Positions 1 through 9,316 of a DNA stretch of 64,000 nucleotides are shown piece by piece (positions within the stretch are counted from its first letter, which is position 1; each line of letters begins with the position of its first letter). The DNA lies in assembly GCF_001467945.1 (NCBI RefSeq), contig NZ_LNYQ01000013.1, forward strand, positions 2,487,098 through 2,551,097, in the 5' to 3' direction. The translations under genes and the position numbers were made by a program. The notes beneath the pieces were generated by a model. The model made no database searches, was not told the DNA's origin, and was given only the letters and a program-made list of their open reading frames with translations. The DNA comes from Legionella parisiensis (lineage in GTDB: Bacteria; Pseudomonadota; Gammaproteobacteria; Legionellales; Legionellaceae).

Positions 1-160
1 AGCAGCATAGTAGCAAAGTGTTGTATTTAGTCAATAGGATATTTTTATAACCATGAAATAAATAAAATTGAAACTTATAAGCACAATAAGGGTAATAAAT
101 TCATCTTTCATGTTATATTTGGCGGATTTTAAAAACTTATCGTTTTTTTGAGGAGCATTA

Positions 161-1423
161 ATGAAAAAGCGAATGATCATCATGGGAATAGCTTTATTGA
201 TTGTTTTTGGTGGAATCATTGCTTTTAACCTGATCAAAGGAGTGTTGATTAAGCGTTTCTTTGCAAGTTATCAACCGCCTGCTGTCTCTGTCGCTTCAGC
301 TGTCGCCCAAGCCGTAGATTGGCAACCCACTATTAATGCAGTGGGGAATTTTGTGGCATCTAATGGCGTTGATATCAGCTCCCAAGCATCAGGAAACGTA
401 GTGAAAATTGATTTTGAATCGGGACAGTACGTTGATAAAGATGCTCCTCTAATTACGATTGATGACAGCGTAGATCAAGCGGTATTAAAATTTAATCAAG
501 CAGAATTAACCTTGAAAGCCCTAAATTATAAACGTCAAAATGATTTATACAAACGAGGTGCCTCGCCAATTTCCAATGTTGATGAAGCCAAAGCTAATCT
601 CGATCAGGCTCAGGCAAAATTGGATCAAACCCAAGCACAAATTAATCAAAAGCACATCTCTGCACCTTTTGCTGGAAAATTAGGTATTCGACAAGTCAAC
701 CTGGGCCAATTTATCAGCCCAGGGCAAACAACAATTGTTACCTTGCAATCGCTTGATCCGTTGTATTTAGAATTTTATCTCCCAGAACAACTTTACAAGC
801 GTATTCACCCAGATCAAACCATTACCTTTTCCGTAGAAGCATTCCCTAATGCTCTTTTTGAGGCGAAAGTCACTGCGATTAACGCTAAAGTGGATATCAA
901 TACGCACAATATGTTAGTTCAGGGTACTCTCGCTAATTGCCCTACAGCTGCTATTAAAGATCCCCAAAAATCGCCACTAATAACAACACGAAAAGAGCCT
1001 ATGGGAAATAAAAAAATTGTCTCTTGCAATACTGATTTAAATACTAAAAATAAAATTCATAGTTTCACCTTTGTACCAGGTATGTTTGCTTCGATTGAGA
1101 TAAGCCAACCCCCTGAACCGAATACAGTTATTGTTCCTTCAACAGCGGTGTCGTACAGTTTGTACGGAAATGCGGTATACATTATAGAAAAAAATGCAGG
1201 CGGTAAGAAGAACCCCGATGGTTCCGATCTGCTGACGGTCAAACGCGTTTTTGTCACCACGGGTGAGCAACGCGGAAATTTTACCGTCATCAAGAAAGGA
1301 GTTAAGCCAGGACAATTAGTTGTAAGCGCCGGAGAAATAAAATTACAAAACGGTACACCTGTTGTAATCAATAATGATGTCAAATTAAATGAAATCAGTA
1401 ATCCGGATATGTTGGAACAATAA
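161..1423 (+). CDS. RND efflux periplasmic adaptor subunit (MexH/HlyD type)
   Basis: This is a membrane-fusion adaptor that would link an inner-membrane RND pump to an outer-membrane channel. A hydrophobic N-terminal anchor spans about residues 5-27. A biotinyl-lipoyl half follows (about 65-100), then a helical hairpin rich in Ala, Gln and Lys (about 110-165), the second lipoyl half (GKLGIRQVNLGQFISPGQ, about 170-190), a beta-barrel and a membrane-proximal domain. The ATG has AGGAG 6 bases upstream. The pump gene follows on the same strand after 178 bases. The stretch between residues 258 and 300, where adaptors normally run straight into the PGMFA motif, is some 35 residues longer than usual and carries two Cys (260 and 289). 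The substrate cannot be told from sequence. Confidence 0.9.
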   Translation: MKKRMIIMGIALLIVFGGIIAFNLIKGVLIKRFFASYQPPAVSVASAVAQAVDWQPTINAVGNFVASNGVDISSQASGNVVKIDFESGQYVDKDAPLITIDDSVDQAVLKFNQAELTLKALNYKRQNDLYKRGASPISNVDEAKANLDQAQAKLDQTQAQINQKHISAPFAGKLGIRQVNLGQFISPGQTTIVTLQSLDPLYLEFYLPEQLYKRIHPDQTITFSVEAFPNALFEAKVTAINAKVDINTHNMLVQGTLANCPTAAIKDPQKSPLITTRKEPMGNKKIVSCNTDLNTKNKIHSFTFVPGMFASIEISQPPEPNTVIVPSTAVSYSLYGNAVYIIEKNAGGKKNPDGSDLLTVKRVFVTTGEQRGNFTVIKKGVKPGQLVVSAGEIKLQNGTPVVINNDVKLNEISNPDMLEQ

Positions 1424-1439
1424 AATCAGTTGAATGCGT

Positions 1440-1553
1440 AACGTAGCCTAAAGCGGCGAAACGGAACTGTCATAAAGTTAAGAAACCAAGCGCTTGTCTG
1501 GCCCAAGGTAAACTTAACTTTATGACAGTCCTGTTCTGCACTCAAGCTACGTT
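1440..1553. repeat. Nested inverted repeat between the RND genes (MITE-like or attenuating hairpin)
   Basis: Two perfect arms of 17 bases (1466-1482 and 1513-1529, ACTGTCATAAAGTTAAG and its complement) are enclosed by outer arms AACGTAGC (1440-1447) and GCTACGTT (1546-1553). The structure fills most of the spacer between the adaptor and pump genes. It has no T-run, so it does not look like a simple terminator. It could be a small dispersed palindromic element, or an RNA hairpin that lowers pump expression relative to the adaptor. Confidence 0.7.
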
Positions 1554-1601
1554 TTAAGATGGGCATAGCCCTGTTACAAAATTCTTTATTCAGGAACAGT
1601 T

Positions 1602-4600
1602 ATGAAATTTACCGATCTTTTTATCAAGCGGCCTGTACTTGCCATGGTAATTAGTTTGCTCATTTTTCTTTTTGGTATTAACTCCATTTACAACATGCAA
1701 ATTCGCCAATACCCCCGCATGGATAATACAGTAATTACCATTATGACCGCTTACCCGGGAGCAGATGCCGATCTTATTGCGGGCTTCATTACTTCCCCCC
1801 TAGAAAAAGCAGTGGCCAGTGCAGAAGGGATTGATTACATGACCTCTTCAAGCACACAGGGTTTAAGCACGATTACCCTGAATATTAAATTAAATTTTGA
1901 TCCGCAAGTGGCCTTCACTGATGTAATGAGTAAAGTGCAACAAACATTGAACCAGCTTCCTAAAGAATCCCAACAACCGGTTATATTAAAAGCATCAGAT
2001 AGCTCCACAGCATTGATGTACATCAGTTTGGACAGTACAGAAATGACACCGCAGCAAATTACGGATTACGCAACTCGTGTCGTACAACCACAATTACAAA
2101 CTGTAGATGGGGTGGCTAAAGCAGAGATTTTAGGTGGAGCAACTTACTCCATGCGCATTTTCCTTGATCCAATTAAAATGGCTGCCCTGGGCGTTTCTCC
2201 CTCTGACGTTTCTATTGTACTTGCTAAAAATAATTTCCTCACCGCCGCCGGAAATACTAAAGGCGAATACGTAGCTATCAGCGTCACTGCAAAAACAGAT
2301 CTGAATGACACCACACAATTTGACAATCTGATTGTTAAAAGCGACAAAGGTTCTATAGTTCGTTTGCACGATATTGGCAGAGTCGAATTAGGTTCACAAG
2401 ACTATGATACCTCGGTAACTTTCAATGGAAAAAAAGCTGTATTCATATCGATTACCCCCACACCCACAGCAAATCCCCTTACTGTAATCAGTGATGTAAG
2501 AAAAATACTTCCATCAATTATCAAGGAGTTTCCGCCATCACTATCAGGAACAATAGTCTATGATGCCACAGAATTCATTAGAGCATCTTTGGATGAAGTG
2601 ACCCATACCATTATTGAAGCTGGCCTAATTGTTATCGTAGTCATTTTTTTATTCTTGGGATCTATTCGCTCAGTATTTATTCCTATTGTCACTATTCCCC
2701 TCTCATTAATTGGGGTATGTACTTTGATGCTTATCCTCGGGTACAGCGTCAATTTACTTACCTTACTTGCTTTTGTTTTGGCCATTGGTTTGGTAGTTGA
2801 TGACGCGATTGTGGTCGTCGAAAACGTTCATCGACATATAGAGGAAGGAAAAAATCCTTTTGACGCAGCAATGATTGGGGCTCGAGAAATAGCCACCCCT
2901 GTTATTGCAATGACTATTACACTTGCTGCTGTATATGCCCCTATTGGATTTATGGGAGGACTGACTGGTGCATTATTCAAAGAATTTGCTTTTACTTTGG
3001 CCTGCGCAGTAATCATTTCTGGAATTATCGCGTTAACCCTCTCCCCCATGATGTGCTCAAGAGTGTTATCTAAAGAGATAAGCAGTGGTAAGTTTGTTCA
3101 TTTTCTCGATAATTTTTTTAATAAGCTCAAAGTAAAATATCAAAATGCTTTGCATAGTTTGCTGAACACTCGGGTAATTATGTTATTTTTTGCAGCGGTT
3201 GTTATACTCATGCTGCCTTATCTCTATACTCATACTTCAGCAGAAACAGCCCCCGATGAAGACCAGGGCTTCTTTTTCGTCATGGCGATGATCCCTCAAT
3301 ATGCGACACTTAATTATATTGAATCCTTCACCAAGCCATTTGATGACATTTATAAAAGCTTCCCTGAAACAGAAAATTATTTTACGGTAAACAACAGCAG
3401 CCAAACCATCTCAGGAATGGTATTAAAACCATGGAATCAACGCAGCAAAAGCCAGTTTGCTTTAAAACAACCATTACAAGATAAATTATCACAAGTTGCG
3501 GGCTTAAATGCTTTTGCAATTGTTCCTCCTCCTCTTCCGGGCGGAGGAGGCGGCACACCAGTACAATTCGTCATCAAAACAACAAATGACTTTCAAAGCT
3601 TACTCGATGTTTCCAATAAACTTACCGAAAAAGCCCGAAAAAGTGGTTTGTTTATTTACGTCGATAATTCACTCAAATTCAATAAACCACAAATTGTATT
3701 GGATATTAATCGCTCCAAGGCTTCAGAAATGGGGTTAGATATGCAGGCAGTAGGAAGCAGCTTAACCAGTGCTTTATCAGGCGGTTATGTGAATTATTTT
3801 AACCTAGAAGGACGCAGTTATCAGGTAATACCCCAATTAAGCCGCTCATTTCGGATGACTCCCGAGCAATTGGGGCAAATATATGTCAAAACCATTAATG
3901 GCACCATGGTCCCTCTTTCAACAGTTGTCACTGCCAAAGAAAAAACCGCACCTAACGCAGCGTCACATTTCCAACAGATGAATTCAGCAACCATTCAAGC
4001 AGTAATGATGCCTGGAAAAACCTTAGGCGAAGGTCTAGCATTCTTACAAAATGCTGCCAATGATACTTTACCTAAAGGTTTTTCCTCTGATTATGGTGGT
4101 GAGTCAAGACAGTTTATCCAAGAAGGAAGTGCTCTGCTCTTTGCATTCGTTTTTGCAATCATAATTATCTTCTTGGTGCTTTCAGCTCAATATGAAAGTT
4201 TTCGTGATCCGTTAATCGTTTTAATCAGTGTGCCCATGTCTATCTGCGGCGCTTTAATTCCTTTGAATTTGGGTTTGGCAAGCATCAATATTTACACCCA
4301 GGTCGGCTTAATTACTCTCATTGGGTTAATTTCTAAACATGGAATTTTAATCGTTGATTTTGCCAATCACTTACAACGTGAAAAAAATCTGGATAGGCGA
4401 GCAGCAGTGGAAGAAGCTGCTGGAATCAGATTGAGACCCATTCTCATGACGACTGCTGCGATGGTGTTTGGTGTATTCCCTCTCTTGATTGCCAGTGGCG
4501 CAGGTGCAGTGAGTCGTTTTGATATAGGACTTGTGATTGCAACTGGCTTGCTAATCGGAACCGGATTCACTCTGTTTGTAGTTCCTACTCTATATACATA

Positions 4601-4691
4601 CATTGCAGAAGATCATCGATCCAAAAAATCTGAGCCTCAGTTTGATGAGGCAAAAATTCCAGATGTTCAAGTACCTACTCATAATCATTAA
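1602..4691 (+). CDS. RND efflux pump inner-membrane permease (HAE1 family, MexI-like)
   Basis: This is a proton-driven tripartite efflux pump subunit of 1029 residues, the usual family size. The N-terminus FTDLFIKRPVLAMVISLL is typical of the family. The first large periplasmic loop is followed by transmembrane helices with the proton-relay motif GLVVDDAIVVVENVHRH (about residues 397-413). A second periplasmic loop includes the Gly-rich PPPLPGGGGG loop near residue 645, and a second helix bundle ends the protein. The N-terminal part reads closest to the MexI/MdtB branch. GGAA lies 6 bases before the ATG. It sits directly after its adaptor gene. No outer-membrane factor is adjacent; the tolC gene at 27328 is a candidate partner. 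Drug or metabolite specificity is not predictable here. Confidence 0.95.
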   Translation: MKFTDLFIKRPVLAMVISLLIFLFGINSIYNMQIRQYPRMDNTVITIMTAYPGADADLIAGFITSPLEKAVASAEGIDYMTSSSTQGLSTITLNIKLNFDPQVAFTDVMSKVQQTLNQLPKESQQPVILKASDSSTALMYISLDSTEMTPQQITDYATRVVQPQLQTVDGVAKAEILGGATYSMRIFLDPIKMAALGVSPSDVSIVLAKNNFLTAAGNTKGEYVAISVTAKTDLNDTTQFDNLIVKSDKGSIVRLHDIGRVELGSQDYDTSVTFNGKKAVFISITPTPTANPLTVISDVRKILPSIIKEFPPSLSGTIVYDATEFIRASLDEVTHTIIEAGLIVIVVIFLFLGSIRSVFIPIVTIPLSLIGVCTLMLILGYSVNLLTLLAFVLAIGLVVDDAIVVVENVHRHIEEGKNPFDAAMIGAREIATPVIAMTITLAAVYAPIGFMGGLTGALFKEFAFTLACAVIISGIIALTLSPMMCSRVLSKEISSGKFVHFLDNFFNKLKVKYQNALHSLLNTRVIMLFFAAVVILMLPYLYTHTSAETAPDEDQGFFFVMAMIPQYATLNYIESFTKPFDDIYKSFPETENYFTVNNSSQTISGMVLKPWNQRSKSQFALKQPLQDKLSQVAGLNAFAIVPPPLPGGGGGTPVQFVIKTTNDFQSLLDVSNKLTEKARKSGLFIYVDNSLKFNKPQIVLDINRSKASEMGLDMQAVGSSLTSALSGGYVNYFNLEGRSYQVIPQLSRSFRMTPEQLGQIYVKTINGTMVPLSTVVTAKEKTAPNAASHFQQMNSATIQAVMMPGKTLGEGLAFLQNAANDTLPKGFSSDYGGESRQFIQEGSALLFAFVFAIIIIFLVLSAQYESFRDPLIVLISVPMSICGALIPLNLGLASINIYTQVGLITLIGLISKHGILIVDFANHLQREKNLDRRAAVEEAAGIRLRPILMTTAAMVFGVFPLLIASGAGAVSRFDIGLVIATGLLIGTGFTLFVVPTLYTYIAEDHRSKKSEPQFDEAKIPDVQVPTHNH

Positions 4692-4698
4692 AAATAAT

Positions 4699-4726
4699 AG
4701 CCTGGGTGAGGCGTAGCCAAACCCAG
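4699..4726. repeat. AGCCTGGGT-type intergenic hairpin, copy 1
   Basis: CTGGGT (4702-4707) pairs with ACCCAG (4721-4726) just after the pump stop codon. The same core recurs after several other genes in this window (near 21412, 23938, 29581 and 59694). It may serve as a terminator or mRNA 3'-end stabiliser. Confidence 0.55.
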
Positions 4727-4868
4727 AATAATTTAAATAGCCCCAACATAGCACTGTCTTAATATTAAAATTAACCCTAGTTGCCTAACTTTAGGCTTCC
4801 AACCTTTGTAATCAATTTCAAATTTCTTATACTTCATGTAAGAGAGAATCATTATAAAGGGTAAAATC

Positions 4869-5792
4869 GTGGCGCCTTTTAAACGAATGAACTTAAATTT
4901 AATCTTGCATCTGGATGCTTTATTAACCGAAAAAAGTGTAAGTGGGGCTGCTGCTAAAGTATTCGTCAGCCAACCTGCAATGAGCTCTTCTTTGAAGTTA
5001 CTTAGAGAACTATTTAAAGATCCGCTCCTCATTCCTGGTAAAGGGGGATACTTTCTTTCTCCAAAAGCAAAAGAATTACAACCTCAATTAGAACAAGTAA
5101 TGTTTGATTTAAGAAATATCGTGCAACCTAGTGAACGATTCGATCCCTTTCATTCAAAGAGATCATTTAAGATTGCTTTACCTGATTATGTTGAATTAAT
5201 CTTATTGCCTTCCTTAATTTCAGCTCTTGAAAAACTACCCCATATTGTTATTGAAACCACTATTGAATCAATGGCAGATAACCCGCTTCTGTTTGTTGAT
5301 GATAATGTAGATATTGCCATTGGGGCCATTAATGAAAATTCACTCCCTTCGCAGCTTAAAGCAGAAAAATTATATGAAGAAGAAATTATTTGTTTTGCGA
5401 GCCAAAATAATCCACTCATAAACAAGCCCTTATCTTTAAAGGATTATTTGACCTGTAAACATATTGCCTTTAGTTTTAATCCAGCAAGATACAGTCATTC
5501 AGCGGAATATTTACATAAAAGAAAAAAAGTACGCAATGATATGCTCTTTGTAAAAAATATTTTGCCCGCGATTTTTGCAGTAGCCAATTCAGACACAGTT
5601 ATTTCCACAGCCCCCAGTTTTTTAATTAATATTTTTTCAGACCAGTTTCGTTTAAAAATGCAACCTCTACCGTTCAATCTGGAACCAACCCCGATTTACC
5701 TTGTAATGCACAGCAAGAGTCACTATGACGAAGGAGTGCATTGGTTATCCAGATTAGTCAGTTCGAGCATTAAAGATTTGAATAAGTGGTAA
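4869..5792 (+). CDS. LysR-family transcriptional regulator
   Basis: The protein has 307 residues, the normal LysR length. The N-terminal winged helix-turn-helix includes LDALLTEKSVSGAAAKVFVS (about residues 16-35) followed by QPAMSSSLKLLRELFKDPLL. A periplasmic-binding-protein-like effector domain makes up the rest. The helix-turn-helix wording resembles the NodD/NahR/LinR branch. The GTG start has AAAGGG 8-13 bases upstream; an in-frame ATG lies six codons later at 4887. It follows the RND pair on the same strand and could regulate it, but LysR proteins more often act on divergent genes and none is present, so the target is unknown. Confidence 0.88.
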   Translation: MAPFKRMNLNLILHLDALLTEKSVSGAAAKVFVSQPAMSSSLKLLRELFKDPLLIPGKGGYFLSPKAKELQPQLEQVMFDLRNIVQPSERFDPFHSKRSFKIALPDYVELILLPSLISALEKLPHIVIETTIESMADNPLLFVDDNVDIAIGAINENSLPSQLKAEKLYEEEIICFASQNNPLINKPLSLKDYLTCKHIAFSFNPARYSHSAEYLHKRKKVRNDMLFVKNILPAIFAVANSDTVISTAPSFLINIFSDQFRLKMQPLPFNLEPTPIYLVMHSKSHYDEGVHWLSRLVSSSIKDLNKW

Positions 5793-5825
5793 ATACCTAC
5801 ATGTTTTAAACATGCAAGTCGTTTC
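5792..5825. repeat. Left copy of the direct repeat bracketing the ankyrin gene
   Basis: This begins in the stop codon of the LysR gene and contains the palindrome CATGTTTTAAACATG (5800-5814) followed by CAAGTC. A near-identical copy lies at 9125-9157, immediately after the ankyrin gene. Confidence 0.6.
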
Positions 5826-5997
5826 AAACTCCATCAGAATTATTGCTGATAGAACAACGTCCGTAAGTCGCTCATAAGAAATTTGTATACCTCGCATATA
5901 AATAATCAATTTTTAATAAACATTCAAAGTTTATATCATGCCCATAATGGTTAATTAATCATCAATTATTCGTATCATAATTCACAAGGTCATAAAA

Positions 5998-8900
5998 ATG
6001 AAATTTTCCACGCATGAAGAAAGAATGCAGCATTCACAAGCCAAGTTAATCCCGCAAACTCTCTGGGATAGACTTTTTTTTAAAGAGCTTCCTGACTATT
6101 TAATCCCCTTAATGCAAGAAAGTGATCTTGATTTATTACACGTGTTAATAGATGACTTAAAACCTGGGGCATACCCCCTCTCCTTCTTTAAAAACCAGTT
6201 GCTTTGTGTATGGTTTGGAATTGCGCTCAGTCATCCTGAATTTAATTCGGAAACTCTTCAGCATATAGGAGATAGGTTAGGTATGACGGATGAATTGATG
6301 TTTCAAGCGGCAGTTTTATTGGGGAATGATCATTATTTTAAGGATTTATTGACAAAATATTCTACACAATCATTGCAAGATATGATTGCAGCGAATAATT
6401 ATGATGTTTTTATCCAATCTGCCAACCATTGCCATTTATCAATCCTTCAATACTTAGTCGAAAAAGTTCCTGAAAAATTGCAAGAGATGATTGCCTCTGA
6501 GAATTATCTCGCTTTTAGACTCGCTGCAGAAAATGGTCATTTATCGATCATTCAATTTTTGATCGAAATAGCTCCAGAAAAATTGCAAGAGATGATCGCT
6601 TCTGAGAATTATCTTGCTTTTAGGCTCGCTGCAGAGAATGGTCATTTATCGATCATTCAATTTTTGATCGAAATAGCTCCAGAAAAACTGCAAGAGATGA
6701 TCGCGGCTCAGGATTATTTCGCTTTTAAACATGCTGCAGCAAACGGTCATTTATCAATCTGTCAATTCTTAGCCGAAAAAGCTCCTGAAAAACTGCAAGA
6801 GATGATCGCGTCTCAGGATTATTTCGCTTTTAAATATGCTGCAGCAAACGGTCATTTATCAATCTGTCAATTCTTAGCCGAAAAAGCTCCTGAAAAACTG
6901 CAAGAAATGATCGATGCCGATAACTATTTCGCTTTTAGCTACGCTGCAAATAAGGATCATTTATCAATTCTTCAATTCTTGGCCGAAAAAGCACCTGAAA
7001 AACTGCAAAAGATGATTGCGGCTAACAACTATCTCGCTTTCAAACACGCTGCAGCAAACGGTCATATATTAATACTTGAATTCTTAGCCGAAAAAGCTCC
7101 TGAAAAACTGCAAGAGATGATTTCAGCTATTGACGGCAACACTTTTAGCAGGGCTGTCCAAGAATGTCATTTATCAACTCTCCAATTCTTAGCTGATAAA
7201 GCTCCGGAAAAACTGAAAGAGATGATTTTTGAAGCTGCTGACAGGAACACTTTTAGCTGCGCTTTCCAAAAAAGTCATTTACCAGTTCTTCAATTCTTGG
7301 CTGAAAAAGCTCCGGAAAAATTTCAAGAAATAATTGATGATAACATCTTTTCCATTTTTCATCGCACCATAGAAAACGAAAGTTTATCCGTCCTTCAATT
7401 CCTGGCTGAAAAAGCTCCTGGAACATTTCAAGAAATGGTTACAAATTACAGCATTTATATTTTTCTTTGGGCTACTTCAATACAAGATCCACTTCCTATT
7501 ATCAATTTCTTCCTGTCCCAGGCCAATGGCTTTGCCTATGCCGAACAGCACCAGATTGAGTATGGTAAATATGTTACTCCCTTTGTGACAAAAAAGCTTA
7601 CTGACCTTCAGGTCCAGAAAAATACCGTCGAGCAAGAAAATGCTTATGCAGTATTTGATATCACTTCCCCTGAGGAAGCAAAACTCCTATTTCATGTCTT
7701 AAGAAATCTCATCAGACAAAATAACCCAGCGCGAAGAGATGATATTTTACTTTTGCTAAGTATTCCGTCGGTGAAAGCATTAGCCCATACCGAAGTGACA
7801 CCTCATCAGCCAAACGAATTGTTGCGTCTTGCTCTCAGCTTAGGTAATGAAACTGCAGCTGAACTCTTATTAGGGATTCCCGCCGTGCGAGAGCTTGCCG
7901 CACAAAATAACTTTTACCGCACTGAACAACGCGGTGGACTGGATTTGCGTGCCCTGGCTCGAAACAGAGAATCTGCAATGACTGCCCTGACTCAAGGTGA
8001 GCAAAAACGCCTGGAAAAAGCCATCACACATTATCAACCTATGCTCCAACAGGCAGGTGTATCTTTAATCATGGAGGAGTTATATGCCATGCTCGCACAA
8101 CAATATGAACAAAATCCAGCAGCCATCACTATCGAGCATCAAGGCAAACAAACCATTATAAGCCTACCCCTGCGCTGGGAGACATTACAAGCTCTTCGTC
8201 TCGATGTATCAACCTATCAAGATGCTCTGAAAGCCTACTATCAACATAAAGCACATTCCGCGTGGCGTTATTTATCCAAACCTAACCCCTGGATGCACGA
8301 ACATGCCAGTTATGTCTATGTTAATCCACATAACATCACCGAAAAGTGGTCCACCTTTGAAGAATACCAATCACTCATCAGCATGCTTTATTTAGCGGTA
8401 CTAGATAAAACAATCCCATGTCTTGACCATCATACCTTTGAATCAAGATTGGAACACTTCATCGATGAGCTCGCACTCATTGGACGCGCACATAACTGGG
8501 ACAAAACCCGCATCATCGCTGATGTCGACGCAAACCATGTCACTGAAGAATTTGATGATCTTGAGGGCGACAAACCAAGTTGCTTTTCAGGGGTGAAACG
8601 CCGTTTATTCCAATCAGTACTTGGTCATCCTTATTTTATTCTTCTTACTGCGGACCTCATCAAACAAGAAATTTGTGAATTTGTCCGCCAGCATTTTAAA
8701 GACAGCATTCATGATACCAATCGTGACGCCATTAAAATCGCCTGGGAAAAAGGGATCCTATTGGAAGAGAGAACGAATGAAGATTGGGAAGCCTTAAAAT
8801 CTATCAATATCAGTCATGAACAATTGGATGCCTTTATTCGTTCATTAAAAAATAAATATGAGGAAGAGCAGATATGCTCCTTTATACCTTATATCCAGAA

Positions 8901-9123
8901 TAAATTTGCTCTGAATAATGACAAGGAGTATGAACGGGCGCATCTTCTTAAATTCGGCTACCTCCAGCTTGCAGAACTCCTCGAAGCAAAGAGCCAGCAA
9001 AATGATGAAAATCAAAGTGGCTCACAAGGACTCAATCAATTTGGTCTGTTTGCTGCAGCAGAGTCCTCAACCTCAGATCAAAATATTCAGCAATGCCATA
9101 TGGTTAATTCTAATGAAATTTGA
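5998..9123 (+). CDS. Ankyrin-repeat protein, candidate Dot/Icm effector
   Basis: The protein has 1041 residues and no signal peptide or membrane segment. Residues 1-115 are a unique N-terminal region. About eleven tandem units of 35 residues follow (roughly 118-510), with the pattern PEKLQEMIA..(N/D)Y.AF..AA.NGHLSI.QFL.EKA, a variant of the ankyrin repeat. Units 2 and 3 (DNA 6481-6690) encode identical peptides and units 4 and 5 (6691-6900) nearly identical ones, so duplication is recent. Units become degenerate towards residue 500. The C-terminal half (about 520-1041) is helical, has no motif I can assign, and ends in a Gln/Ser/Asn-rich tail. Cytoplasmic ankyrin proteins of this size are common translocated substrates in Legionella; translocation here is inference. 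The gene is bracketed by short direct repeats. Confidence 0.85.
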   Translation: MKFSTHEERMQHSQAKLIPQTLWDRLFFKELPDYLIPLMQESDLDLLHVLIDDLKPGAYPLSFFKNQLLCVWFGIALSHPEFNSETLQHIGDRLGMTDELMFQAAVLLGNDHYFKDLLTKYSTQSLQDMIAANNYDVFIQSANHCHLSILQYLVEKVPEKLQEMIASENYLAFRLAAENGHLSIIQFLIEIAPEKLQEMIASENYLAFRLAAENGHLSIIQFLIEIAPEKLQEMIAAQDYFAFKHAAANGHLSICQFLAEKAPEKLQEMIASQDYFAFKYAAANGHLSICQFLAEKAPEKLQEMIDADNYFAFSYAANKDHLSILQFLAEKAPEKLQKMIAANNYLAFKHAAANGHILILEFLAEKAPEKLQEMISAIDGNTFSRAVQECHLSTLQFLADKAPEKLKEMIFEAADRNTFSCAFQKSHLPVLQFLAEKAPEKFQEIIDDNIFSIFHRTIENESLSVLQFLAEKAPGTFQEMVTNYSIYIFLWATSIQDPLPIINFFLSQANGFAYAEQHQIEYGKYVTPFVTKKLTDLQVQKNTVEQENAYAVFDITSPEEAKLLFHVLRNLIRQNNPARRDDILLLLSIPSVKALAHTEVTPHQPNELLRLALSLGNETAAELLLGIPAVRELAAQNNFYRTEQRGGLDLRALARNRESAMTALTQGEQKRLEKAITHYQPMLQQAGVSLIMEELYAMLAQQYEQNPAAITIEHQGKQTIISLPLRWETLQALRLDVSTYQDALKAYYQHKAHSAWRYLSKPNPWMHEHASYVYVNPHNITEKWSTFEEYQSLISMLYLAVLDKTIPCLDHHTFESRLEHFIDELALIGRAHNWDKTRIIADVDANHVTEEFDDLEGDKPSCFSGVKRRLFQSVLGHPYFILLTADLIKQEICEFVRQHFKDSIHDTNRDAIKIAWEKGILLEERTNEDWEALKSINISHEQLDAFIRSLKNKYEEEQICSFIPYIQNKFALNNDKEYERAHLLKFGYLQLAELLEAKSQQNDENQSGSQGLNQFGLFAAAESSTSDQNIQQCHMVNSNEI

Positions 9124-9124
9124 A

Positions 9125-9157
9125 AATACTCGCATGTTTAAACATGGAAGTCCTTTA
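9125..9157. repeat. Right copy of the direct repeat bracketing the ankyrin gene
   Basis: This contains the perfect palindrome CATGTTTAAACATG (9133-9146) followed by GAAGTC, just after the ankyrin stop codon. It matches the copy at 5792-5825 base for base except for a few changes and one missing T. Confidence 0.6.
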
Positions 9158-9316
9158 ATAAGTAAGTATAGCAACTGCCTTGAAATACAATTCATGGCAG
9201 TTGCTATAACAATATCCCCTAAATTAATTTAAACACCGAGTATTGTTGCCCTTATTAATTCAACTTACGATGGAATTTGTGATAATATTTCGTCTTTTAT
9301 CAGTACAGGTTTAATC

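Noticed and set aside
31..237. Leftward frame at the left edge
   Set aside because: It overlaps the adaptor start, has biased Ile/Lys/Asn content from AT-rich DNA and lacks a ribosome-binding site.
1440..1553. Simple terminator between the RND adaptor and pump genes
   Set aside because: No T-run and nested outer arms; terminating within this operon would also separate partners that must be co-expressed.
3508..3738. Frame inside the RND pump gene
   Set aside because: It is a shadow of the Gly-rich loop region in the pump frame.
6481..7120. 105-bp repeats in the ankyrin gene as an assembly artefact or CRISPR
   Set aside because: Units differ by many silent and replacement changes and continue one open frame; they encode a structural repeat.
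8918..9232. Open frame overlapping the 3' end of the ankyrin gene
   Set aside because: It is in another frame over a clearly coding region, has no ribosome-binding site, and has low-complexity composition.
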